Below, one piece after another: positions 55,151 to 64,000 of a stretch of 64,000 bases of DNA (position 1 is its first letter; each line of letters begins with the position of its first letter). Below the pieces are notes generated by a model. It was not told the origin of the DNA, searched no databases, and was given only the letters and a program-made list of their open reading frames with translations. The stretch comes from Rhipicephalus microplus (lineage: Eukaryota > Arthropoda > Arachnida > Ixodida > Ixodidae), in assembly GCF_043290135.1 (NCBI RefSeq), contig NW_027464604.1:193501-257500 (forward strand), read 5' to 3'. Position numbers and translations under genes: made by a program.

Positions 55151-55164
55151 GAAGAAAGAAAACT

Positions 55165-55690
55165 TTGCGGACTGATAGGAATGCGTTCACGAGTAATGTG
55201 TGTGTGCCACCACCAACAATTCGTGACTCCAGTTAAGCGAAGTTTCGATTAAGAAAATTACTACTTTTCATTTTGTGTTGCTTCTTGATTACAGCTGGCC
55301 TTTCAGCCTCTCATTGTAAGGAAAAAGGTAAAAAAAAGGCACGAGCGAGTATTGGAGCATTCCGAAATTTTCCATTGAAATACTACTGCATTCGAAGTTA
55401 CTCTTCACTAATGCAATTCCCGTTCCCGAAACGTTGGGAGTATTCGAAACCAATGACTGTTGACGCATAACTTCAACGCGCGCAACGCCGCTTTTTGTAA
55501 AAGTGGCTTCGCTGCGGTATGAATCTACGTGCTGTGAAGCCATTCTTTCAGAAGAAAAAAAAAAAACTGCATTGCGGCACAGCCGAATTTTGTAGGTATT
55601 CTCCGCGTAAACCAATTTGTGTTTTTTAATGTTGTTGCTGCCTTATTACTGTCACTTGTTACTGTCTCGGAGGTGGTGTCAGCCAAGAAT
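55165..55690 (+). repeat. Segmental duplicate, copy 2
   Basis: Matches copy 1 from GGAATGCGTTCACGAGTAATG through TTGCTTCTTGATTACAGCTG, GTTCCCGAAACGTTGGGAGT and AGCCATTCTTTCAGAAG to CTCGGAGGTG. The exon-like part seen in copies 1 and 3 breaks off here. Confidence 0.7.
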
Positions 55691-56038
55691 TGACAGAAAT
55701 ATTTAAATCATGAAAATGACAAAAACAATAAATCCTCTCTGTCTGGGCACGTTCCCGTGGCTGAGGTGGTGCTGAATGGTAGGAATTTTTCACTTTTTTT
55801 CTTTCAAACTAAAAGAAGTTTCGTGCAAGTTATAATAATTTTATTTTAATTGTATTAAGCCTGTTAGATGCTGTGACGAATCCAGAGGGGAGTGGCGGTA
55901 CGGGCGATCGTTCCGACCCCAAGGCCAGCGTCACACGCCATTTCCCCTCCTCCTCCTCTTGAGTCTGCTGTCCAACATTTATCACCAATTAGGACTAATG
56001 AGTAGGAACACTGTGAACACATAATAAACAGTATTTAT
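55691..56038. other. Unassigned DNA
   Basis: No gene or repeat is recognised. Confidence 0.4.
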
Positions 56039-56384
56039 ACCCCGTGAACATGAAGTATCGTTTCACGAAATTCCAGTGTACATCAATCTGCGCGAGAAAT
56101 TGCTTAGGGTGATTGCTTGGGACAACTGGTCGAAGTGCTCGGTAGTCTTAGCTTGCACTTGCAAGTATTCGAATACTAATGAAGCTGCCTTTGTGCAGCG
56201 TAGCTTCAATATCGCTTCGCAAACATGAAATAATGTATGTTTCAAAAGTGCGAGTCAGCATTGTTAGAGGGATATCTTGTTCCCCTATGTTTGCGTATAC
56301 TGTTTTTTTTTGTATATATGAATGTGCACAGGCATCACATACAGACAGTTCGTGGACACAGACAGCTTGTGTCCTCTCCTCTGT
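56039..56384 (+). repeat. 345-bp direct duplicate, first copy
   Basis: CCCCGTGAACATGAAGTATC to GACAGCTTGTGTCCTCTCCTCT matches 57001-57345 at roughly 93-95% identity by eye. The minus-strand frames of about 60 codons in both (56063-56245, 57025-57207) are conserved only because the DNA is. Confidence 0.9.
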
Positions 56385-56567
56385 AAGGGGTCCTTGGGCT
56401 AGTAAAAACAGAGTAAAGACACCCCCCTCTCCGGTGTTACTTCAAGTGACTCCCCCTCCCCTCCCTGAATTGAGTGACTGGATCCGCCCCCGATTATGCG
56501 TTAGCGGTACGGGCAGATGCACTATATTATATGTTTCTTTAACAAAGCCTCACCATAACGTGTTTTT

Positions 56568-57005
56568 TTTTTTGTCTCAGAGGTGGCAGACGTGGCGCGC
56601 GGCGGCACTGTCACGGAGCAGACGATTTCGGCCGACGCGGTAGGCGCGTTGCGCACTTCGGAGCAGGCAACCAGGCTCCCCTGCATTTTTTGTGTTTAAA
56701 TATTGCAAGGGAAGATGACACATCGATTTGTGGGACGAAATGTTGAGGTACCTTATTAAGCTCGTGCTATAATTCTCTCCGTGTTATGCCAATATAGCCC
56801 AAACTGAGAGACTTGTTACATTGGCGTCGTTCTCAGTTGGCAGACGTACTTCGCCGCCGGACTTGGCGTTTTGAATGACGCGGCGATTCAGGCCATCTGT
56901 TCTTGCGCTTCTAAATGCGAAGCATTTGCGGTTGTTTCTCTCGGAGACTGCCCTGATTATGCCTCACTGCTGCACGCCAAAATGCAAATCGAGCCCTATA
57001 GCCCC
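56568..57005 (+). repeat. Segmental duplicate, copy 3, with exon-like part
   Basis: It opens with TTTTTTGTCTCAG, then a frame SEVADVARGGTVTEQTISAD running about 45 codons to TAA near 56697. It matches 53390-53800 along its length and ends with MPHCCTPKCKSS at about 56957. Confidence 0.7.
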
Positions 57006-57190
57006 GTGAACCTTAAGTATCGTTTCACGAAATTCCAGTGTACATCACTCTGCGCGAGAAATTGCTTAGGGCGATTGCTTGGGACAACTGGTCGAAGTGC
57101 TCGGTAGTGTTAGCTTGCACTTGCAAGAATGCGAATACTAATGAAGCTGCCTTTGTGCAGCGTAGCTTCAATATCGCTTCGCAAACATGA
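56957..57190 (+). pseudogene. THAP-type zinc-finger exon relic
   Basis: The sequence starts ATG-Pro-His-Cys-Cys-Thr-Pro-Lys-Cys-Lys-Ser-Ser, like the N-terminal MPxxC-x4-CK of THAP domains. After a frame break at about 56995, another frame has VNLKYRFTKF, and a further one reads TLREKLLRAIAWDNWS, resembling the THAP core (lRekW..aI.R.nW). The final Cys-x2-His pair is not seen. THAP domains bind DNA and occur in host regulators and P-element-type transposases. Two frame breaks make this a pseudogene if the match is real. Confidence 0.35.
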
Positions 57191-57345
57191 AATAATGTAT
57201 GTGTCAAAAGTGCGAGTCAGCATATTTAGAGGGATATTTTGTTCCCCTATGTTTGCTTATACTGTTTTTTTGTATATATGAACGTGCACAGGCACCACAT
57301 ACAGACAGCTTGTAAACACAGACAGCTTGTGTCCTCTCCTCTCCG
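57001..57345 (+). repeat. 345-bp direct duplicate, second copy
   Basis: Second copy of 56039-56384, 962 bases downstream in the same orientation. Here it is continuous with the THAP-like start, so this is likely the donor arrangement. Confidence 0.9.
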
Positions 57346-58489
57346 TCCTGTTGCAGCAGTGTTTCTTCATTAAAAATCAGAAGCGCTATTTCTTCAAAGC
57401 ACGAACCCTGTACACACTGTGATGTGCACTGTCTCGCGAGTTTCATCATGTGTACATTCAATGCTGCCCGCACAGAACTACATGTGCATAATGTTAACTA
57501 CACCTGTAGTGACCTACGCATGTGGGCTTGGAGGCTAATTTTTGTTTGGTCTGAAATATTTCTGTTCTCGTTTTACTGGCGTTGGGGTGTTGTTCATTCA
57601 CAGGACTGGATCAGGCAATGCCCCCTTTTTTTGCGTAAGCAGCACAGCCACACACTTTAGTGTAGAAAAGCAGAAACCATTTTGATCAGTGCATTGCGTC
57701 GATTGGTTCACTGGGATTTGAAGTTGCCTCTCGCAGGTTGATAGAATCGAAGAATCGAGGCACGACAGGCTGTTTGTAGGTCATCTAGATACGTGAAGTG
57801 CAAACTGTTGGCAGTATGACTTTGTTAAAGACTTTATTTTCAATATGACGAGAGTTGCGAAAAAGGATGCATCCTTGTGGCACTACATTTTCCTGGACAA
57901 ATGACTGAGAGTATTGTACCAAGACATAGCTGAAACGTTTGGTTACTTACGAAATTGGCCCGACAGTCTGGCATTTTACGCCAAACTCCCAAGAAAGCAA
58001 GGTCTCTTTCAATTGAATATCTCCATGTGGTATCATAGGCCATCTCTAGAACAATGGAAACTGCAGACAGAGCTGCAAGACTGAGCTGGGTACCTTGATT
58101 CAAGTATAAAAAACAACCTCACGTTTACCATGATTTCGTACGATTTCGCCAAGTGATTTGGCAGAGCCGTTGGTCTTATAGCTACTGAGAGTCGTAGTGG
58201 CTTTACCAGACTTTAGGAATAAAACTATTAATGCATTTTCCCATTGTGACATCTCCCCGGATTTCCATATTCTGAAAAAAAAATCAAGGGCCTTTGTTGA
58301 TGTAGTGATAAGTGTGCCAGCATTAAAAAATAAATACGGGGCCAGCGCTGTTTTTTTTTAAATCATTCAAGAGTGCTCCATAGTTTATGCAGTGAAAGCG
58401 GGCTATTGCAAGCTTCGTGAGAAAAACTTGGGGTGGGTAGCCTCTGTTTTTCGGCAGTCTTCGTTTCAGGAATGCATCAGAATGATGTG
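57346..58489. other. Unassigned DNA
   Basis: No gene is supported. 57820-58110 on the minus strand has an 87-codon frame without known motifs. Confidence 0.4.
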
Positions 58490-59313
58490 TTTACTCGCGT
58501 AATGAACCCACCTTTTTTTTTTTCAGAAAAGTGTACACCAATTTGGGGGGGGGGGGGGGTCATTACGCGGGAGAAAGATGTCACGGGAATTATAACAGCG
58601 AAAACTTCGCGCAACGGGTTTGCTTGTTCTGGCCCGCGAAATGCGCGACAAAACATTTTGTTTGTGTGTGTTTTCTCCCGTAACGAAAACGCAAGGATCG
58701 ACGCCGAGTGTCGTCCAGCCGCTCGGTTCCAACGCTCCTGCGCAAGCTGTTGGTAACCTGTTAGCTTGCGTTATCGGCCGAACGCGCCTGGCGCGGCAGG
58801 TGTCTTAATTTCACAACGACAAACCAAACAACAGAACACAGAAACGCAGCTTTGGATGGCGGCGCACAATTGTTGCGGTAGACATTGCAGGTGCACAAGG
58901 CGCCATCCACGCAGTGTGGTGTGGTTGCCATGCGCCCGTCCTTTTGGTGGCCACGCCCTTTGTTTTCGTGCCACTGTGCTTTCGTGGCGCTATCAGCAAA
59001 AAAGGTTTTTCCTGCATTTGACAGATGGCGCTTTGCCATAAAAGGCGCGACTTTCAAACTTTTTTACTTACGTCGTCCGCGCTCGCGCTGATAGCGACTG
59101 TTTGGCATGATAGCGAAACTTTTTTACTTTTATTTCGCTGTTACTTTGCGATATATTGGTTTGACTTAACATTGTTTCAATCGCTAACGGCACTAGCTAT
59201 CATACCAAAATATACAGATAGGTCAACGGTTTTTTTTCTTTTTTCTTTCTTCAAGGAACAAGGTGGGGGGGGGGGGGGGTTCAATATGCGAGCGGGTCCA
59301 TTACGCGAGTAAA
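58490..59313. mobile_element. Short TIR element, non-autonomous, about 824 bp
   Basis: TTTACTCGCGTAATGAACCC (58490-58509) and its complement GGGTCCATTACGCGAGTAAA (59294-59313) differ at one position. Long G runs lie just inside both ends (58544-58559 and 59264-59279). CATTACGCGGGAG near 58560 repeats the end motif inside. The interior has no transposase. No clean target duplication is visible, so the superfamily is open. Confidence 0.6.
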
Positions 59314-60487
59314 TACGGTAGTTGGCTGAACTAGAAACGTTGTAAAAGTGTTCATTCTGTATGTCTCTTGCTCTTATATTGATGTCTGGATGTCAGCATT
59401 TGTACGTAAATGCATTGCGTAAGACCTCTGAACTTCCTTAGCTGCTCAAATTTTTTCGGATGGGACTGCGCTATTTATAGACGTCTCCACAATTTCTAGC
59501 TCATCATTTTCCATAAGCGTACTCCAGTTGGCACACTGTAGCAACTAGCGACAGGGTCTAGTGTTGATGAAGGGTAGTTATTTGGGAGATACCTTGGTGA
59601 CAGCGATTGGGTGATTGCTTCCAATAGAAGTGTCGAGGACTTCACAGTTCAATTAGGTAAACACAGACGTTGAGCAAAAGGCTAAATCAAACAACTGAAT
59701 TCAAGAGCTAGATGAAAAATACGTACCTTGGTTTGCCGAAGTTTTTCGATAAGATAAAATCTTCAATGACTTGTCGTTATTCCCTTGATTTCTCTCTTTC
59801 TCTTTCTAAAGCTATCTTCTTTTCTTTTTTGTTTCTCCTTATCGCTTTTCTTTCTTCCTGTCAATCTCTGCATCTCAATTTCTTCCCCTTTCTGTCATTT
59901 CTTTTCATTGTCTTTTTCTACCTTTTTCTCTTCCTATATTTCTTTATTTTTGCCATTATTCCCTTACAACTTTCTCATTTTCGCATTTATTTCTCAATTT
60001 TCTCATTTTATTTTCTTTTCCTTTCTTTTTTTCTCTATTTTCTCTTTCATATCTTCTCCCTCTCCTGTTTTCTGTATTCCCACTCTATTTTTTGTTTCTT
60101 GATCTCTTTATTTCTTTCAGTGACATTTCACGTGCTTCGCGGAACAATTTTTGTTTGAACCTTGTCACTTTGCTGATAAGTTTTCGTTTAAACAATGTTT
60201 AAGTACGGTGCTGTATTTGGTAGTGGGAGGGCTTGCCCGATTCCCGTAGTGAATACCTACCTGTTGCTGACAAAAGAACGATCACAGCTGGCTTAAAAAC
60301 GGCTCCGCTCTTGAAAGCTATCGATCTGATCTGCAGAGAGTACTTCAATTCCTCAATGTAGCTTCCTCAGATGTCGATGCGCTGGGTACACAGGGTATAA
60401 CGTGATTGCCATGCTGCAAAGGCTTAATTAACAAAAGCAGCGATTTAAGTTGGCACTTTACAACTTCAAAGTGACTATGCAATGTAA
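59314..60487. other. Unassigned DNA with a 330-bp pyrimidine tract
   Basis: 59788-60118 is almost wholly T and C on the + strand (TTTCTCTTTCTCTTTCT and similar), which explains the Phe/Leu/Ser frames of 105-148 codons there. Nothing else is recognised. Confidence 0.6.
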
Positions 60488-60565
60488 AAATAAATTATGC
60501 CATATCCACGGAATGAATGATAAGTGGGCGAAGCTCTAGAGGGGGGAGACCATCTGTAAACCACG
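60488..60565 (+). repeat. Dispersed repeat shared with 27437-27515
   Basis: CATATCCACGGAATGAATGA, GTGGGCGAAGCTC and GTAAACCACG match CATATTCACGGGGTGAATGA, ATGGGCGAAGCTCC and GTAAACTGTG. It sits next to the 3' end of a LINE A copy. Confidence 0.55.
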
Positions 60566-60574
60566 CCTTTCCAT

Positions 60575-61245
60575 CCATCTGTATGAATGGATATGGCTGT
60601 ACCATTTAGATCGGGCGGTGGCTAGCGCCACCAAGCCGTAATACTTAATGAACCAAAAACTAGATTTCTTTTGTTTCCCCTAAATAGTGAGGTTGAGGAT
60701 TCGTACTTTGCAGTGAAGGGTTTATTTTCACTCGTGCTAAGTTTCTATTCATCGGGAACTTCTCCATCGATTATTATTTTGCTCACTGCCTCTCTCAAAG
60801 CCTGCTTATACTTCGGACCTAATGTGTTTATCAGCATAATTGGAATCCCTTCTGGGCCTGTTGATGTACTACTAGGAACCCTTTTCTCAGCCCTTTCCCA
60901 CTCTTGTTGTGAAAATGGAGCCATTGCGCCACTTGATTCATCCTTGTCTATTGTGGTACATAAAGCGCTTCTTTGTTGAAATTTTTCTGTCACCCTTGTT
61001 CTTATATATTCAGCAGCTTCGTCCCCTTCTAGCCTAGCACCCTGACTTTAGCCACCAATCAGATAACCTCCTTCTAGTTAATTCTACCCGATTAAAGTCT
61101 ATTTTGCCCCCACTGTCCCTAAACTTCAGTGCTTTGAAAAACTGTGCCATTATCTTGAACTATAGGGCGATGCCCTTTACAAAACAGTATCAAGTGTTCA
61201 GCAGTTTCTTCTTCCTCTCCACACGCACTGCATACCTTGTCTACG
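60575..61245 (-). pseudogene. LINE A fragment, internally rearranged
   Basis: 60575-60742 equals the 3' UTR of the full-length copy. 60743-61042 equals part of its RT region (29800-30103 equivalent; minus-strand frame with GAMAPFSQQEWERAEKRVPS), and 61043-61245 returns to the 3' UTR and ORF2 end. All are in the same orientation, so a 300-bp RT block has been pasted into a 3' fragment. The zinc knuckle [18 protein letters not shown] is near 61.2 kb. Confidence 0.85.
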
Positions 61246-61418
61246 CGATGGATGGATGGATGGATGGATGGATGGATGGATGGATGGATGGATGGATGGA
61301 TGGATCGATGGATGGATGGATGGATGGATGGATGGATGGATGGATGGATGGATGGATGGATGGATGGATGTACGGACGGACGGACGGACGGACAAACAAA
61401 CGGACCCACCCACCCACC
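61246..61418. repeat. (TGGA)n array grown from a LINE A tail
   Basis: About 125 bases of TGGA units (61246-61370) pass into CGGA units and CCCA units before the LINE 3' UTR at 61419. Frames of repeated MDGW or HPSI are artefacts. Confidence 0.95.
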
Positions 61419-61871
61419 CTTTAGATTTGGTGGCGGCTATCGCCACCTAGCCGTAATACTTAATGAACCAAAAACTATATTTTTTTTTCCTTTTAAAAAG
61501 TGAAGTTGAGGATTCGTACTTTGCAGTGAAGCGTTACATTTTCACTCGTGCCTTGACTTTAGCCACCAATCATATAACCTCCTTCTAGTTATTTCTACCC
61601 GCTTAAAGTCTATTTTGCCCTCCCTGAACCCCAGTGCTTTGAAAATGTCTGCGCCATCATCCTGAACTATAGTGCGAAGCCCTTTACAGAACGTTATCAA
61701 ATGTTCGGCAGTTTCTTATTCCTCTCCACACGTGCTGCATACTGTGTCTACCCCTTCGTATTTGGCCCGATATGTCTTGGTTCGCAGTACTCCCGTCCTT
61801 GCCTCAAACAGTAGAGAACTACTCCGAGTATTATCACAGATCCTTTCCTTGGCAATTTCCTGCTTAAAAGC
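61419..61871 (-). pseudogene. LINE A fragment behind the expanded tail
   Basis: 3' UTR (TAGATTTGGTGGCGGCTATC..) and end of ORF2 with VDTVCSTCGEE and ARTGVLRTKTYRAKYE (minus-strand frame 61716-61961). It is 5'-truncated near 61871. The CxxC part remains but the His/Cys half of the knuckle is out of frame. Confidence 0.88.
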
Positions 61872-62246
61872 ATTGGAGAAGAGGGCCGCGTTCAATGGTG
61901 CGCGCGCCGAACGGAACGGCCGGAGAAACGTAGTGTATAGGTGTTCCGTGGGCAAAAACACCGCCGCGCGTGCCGGATGCAGGCTGCCGTGCTCGAAGGC
62001 ACACGTTGCATGGCGCGTTTTTTAGAGCATAGCTATGGACACGTTGTGGCGATATAGGTGTGAGCAGGATGACAGCGCTACTAGAGGACGTCCACGAGGG
62101 TTTAGAGCAACCACAACGAGCGAATCGCGTGGCATGTGTGAGGGGACAGTATGCCTACTACCACTACGGCTGCCACGGGCTCGATGACAGAGTATGGGCC
62201 CAATAGGATACGTAATCGTGCAGCTGATTGACGCAGTGACTGACTT
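61872..62246. other. Unassigned DNA between LINE A pieces
   Basis: GC-rich, with no gene or known repeat recognised. Confidence 0.45.
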
Positions 62247-62747
62247 TATCACTACCTTGTTACTTTTATAGATATACTTTAACAGAATACTGACTCCATC
62301 TTCCACCCGTAGTGTGTCCAGTATTCCCCACAGGTCCTTTCGAAGAACGCTATCATAAGCTCCCTTGATATTACAGGGGCCTGTGTTCCTTTTCTCCTAT
62401 TTCTATGCACTGCATCGGTGAGAACAGATTGTCTTCCAACCTTCTGTGTTTTCGAAACACATTCTGCAGTTTCCCCAGCACTAGTCGGCTGCTGACCCGC
62501 AGGTCGCGGGATCGAATCTCGGCTGCGGCGGCTGCATTTCCAATTAAGACGGAAATGTTGTAGGCCCGTGTGCTCAGATTTGGGTGCACGTTGAGGAACC
62601 CTAGGTGGTCGAAATTTCCGGAGCCCTCCACTATGGCATCTCTCATAATCATATGGTGGTCTTAGGACGTTAAACCCCACACATCATCATCATAGTTCCC
62701 CCAGCACCTTCTCATCCTCCATTCATGCCTGCAGTCTTTCCTTTATA
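62247..62747 (-). pseudogene. LINE A RT fragment split by a SINE
   Basis: 62247-62482 and 62694-62747 are adjacent in the full-length copy (29408-29698 equivalent; TTGTCTTCCAACCTTCTGTG, TTCTCATCCTCCATTCATGC). A SINE separates them. Minus-strand residues such as VLGKLQNVFRKHRRLEDNLF mark the RT fingers region. A gap near 62370 removes about 20 bases. Confidence 0.88.
62483..62693 (+). repeat. Ruka-like SINE inserted in LINE A
   Basis: The copy starts at CGGCTGCTGACCCGCAGGTC, lacking the A box, and runs to CCCCACACATCATCATCAT. AGTTTCCCCAGCAC (62468-62481) and AGTTCCCCCAGCAC (62694-62707) form a 14-bp TSD. The uninterrupted LINE at 29.64 kb has this word once. Confidence 0.92.
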
Positions 62748-63061
62748 CATAGTGTTCATGTGATGTACCTTCCACCGTTGTCGCCCTCCCCCGCAATACC
62801 TGGGTACCTACGGAAGTTCACGGGCTGCAGGGCGGTTTGTTGCGGGCTGGTCATCTGTTGCTGTGTATGATGTTGAAAGGGAATAATTGTGGTTTTTTTG
62901 TTGTCGTACTTCAACGAGCATCCGCTGGGGCGTCTGGGTAAGCAGGCGTTTGGTGTGTAACGACACCACGGACCCGAGCTAAGGGGTGGGTGGGGGGGGG
63001 GGTAGGTAGCAACAGAGAAGGATTGGTCACCCTGGTGCAGTATCTGGCCACTACCTCCCAC
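62748..63061. other. Unassigned DNA with a G run
   Basis: G run at about 62989-63002. No gene is recognised. Confidence 0.45.
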
Positions 63062-64000
63062 ATACATATTTATTTATTCAAAATACTTTACAGGCCCACT
63101 GAAGGGCATATAGTAAGGGGGCATCAGTATACAAACGAAATAACAATAAAGAAGAAAAGCAGACGAAGAAAAAAATATTCATAAAGGATTACAAAAATCA
63201 AGGTGCATCAACGTTATACAATATTAGAGTGCATCAAAATCAGGTTATTACGAAAAATTTCACGGTTACAAATGGATACAACATGATCCGGAAGACTGTT
63301 CCAATATGCAATGGTTCGAGGTAGTGATGATCAGTTAAATGCCTGCGTGTGACCATGAATGCGCATAAAACTACGTGCATTGTGAATGCACTGGGAAGTG
63401 CACGCAAGAGAACAAAGTGGCAAACAGTGAATATCGTTACCATAAATGTACCTATGAAACAGACATAAAAGAGGAATGTTGCGGCATATTTTTAGTGACT
63501 GAAACGCAAGGTCTTGTTTTATTAGGGTAATGCTTGAATGACAGTCGTCATTTCCGGAGATGAATCTTGCTGCCCTATTCTAGACGGCTTCCAATATACG
63601 TACCAGGTAATCTTGATATGGTGAACATGTGGATGATGCACACTCTAGCTGTGGGTGAACATAAGTAATATATGAGAATGTGCGTACGTTAGAAGGAGCG
63701 TTGCGCAAGTTTCTGCGGAGATATCCGAGAAATCGAGAGGCTTTCGATGAGACAGCTGCTATATGCGTAGTCCAGGATAGATCCGATGTAAGGTCAATGC
63801 CTAAATATTTGTAAGATGGAGTAGCTGACAGAACGGCGTTATTAATCCTGTAGTGAAATGCTGAATTGGTATGCGTTCGAGTGAACAAGATTAACTTGCA
63901 TTTAGAGGTGTTAAGGGACAGTGGACTTGGCGGCACCACTGTGACAATGTCACCGACTTCCCGTTCCTTGTACAGGCTCTAGCTGGGTGCTTTTGGATCA
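63062..64000 (-). pseudogene. CR1/jockey-like LINE E, 3' end, runs off the window
   Basis: The minus strand codes the C-terminal part of ORF2: LSLNTSKCKLILFTRTHTN, YKYLGIDLTSDLSWTTHI and FLGYLRRNLRNAPSNVRTFS (63939-63580), then in other frames LIKQDLAFQSLK, LCLFHRYIYGND and a tail toward 63200. A 3' UTR ends in AATAAATAAATATG at about 63065. The RT palm would lie to the right of the window. C-terminal motifs (YLRRN, P-LE-A) resemble LINE D. Frame breaks near 63580 and 63340 show it is not functional. Confidence 0.82.

Noticed and set aside
59712..60158. 148-codon Phe/Leu/Ser frame resembling a membrane protein
   Set aside because: It lies in a pyrimidine-only tract, so apparent hydrophobic segments follow from base composition.
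61237..61503. Frames with repeated MDGW or HPSI
   Set aside because: Pure translation of the (TGGA)n microsatellite.

Overview
This is arthropod nuclear DNA, most likely from a hard (ixodid) tick. There is no operon layout, no dense coding and no rRNA. The DNA is dominated by decayed retroelements, microsatellites and tRNA-derived SINEs. The SINE copies match my memory of Ruka, a family described in Rhipicephalus ticks; that is the main basis for the tick call, and I could not test it by search. No complete host gene is visible. The best host-gene candidate is a promoter-like block near 52.04 kb (CRE, TATA, GC-rich, possible TOP start) with short spliced-looking exons after it, but I do not recognise the product.

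Layout. 0-7.5 kb: unassigned DNA, a SINE with target-site duplication (TSD), a 3' piece of LINE family A, a scrap of another LINE, and a long 5'-truncated CR1/jockey-like LINE (family D). 7.76-13.25 kb: a whole Ty3/Gypsy element (A) with 174-bp LTRs, primer-binding site, polypurine tract and broken gag and pol. 13.25-13.52 kb: (TA)n around a hammerhead-like motif. 13.5-18.85 kb: a gag fragment followed by a nearly intact L2/CR1-like LINE (family B) on the minus strand, whose 5' end carries 260-bp tandem monomers. 18.85-20.1 kb: an undescribed minisatellite of about 80 bp period. 20.1-22.5 kb: Ty3/Gypsy C (5' LTR, gag, protease), cut off in (TA)n. 22.5-27.9 kb: mostly unassigned. 27.9-32.9 kb: a full-length but disabled LINE A with an esterase-like ORF1. 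33-35 kb: a SINE and a 160-bp foldback. 35.7-38.4 kb: Ty3/Gypsy D with an internal gag-to-RT deletion. 38.85-41.55 kb: a TIR element with TAA target duplication (PIF/Harbinger-like), itself hit by a solo LTR. 41.5-52 kb: unassigned DNA with old SINEs and a 21-bp minisatellite. 52-57.4 kb: the promoter candidate and a cluster of diverged segmental duplications with a THAP-like exon relic. 58.5-59.3 kb: a short TIR element. 60.5-62.7 kb: shuffled LINE A pieces, one with a SINE inserted. 63-64 kb: the 3' end of a CR1/jockey-like LINE (E) running off the right edge.

How the parts relate. LINE A ends in a (CATC)n tail, and one copy's tail has grown into about 125 bp of (TGGA)n. The Ty3 elements have short LTRs (147-174 bp) and repeatedly abut AT-rich microsatellites. 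Each autonomous element carries visible lesions (frameshifts, stops, substituted catalytic residues), so none in the window looks able to move on its own. Coordinates of degenerate repeats are good to about 5-20 bases. Family names rest on motifs read by eye.
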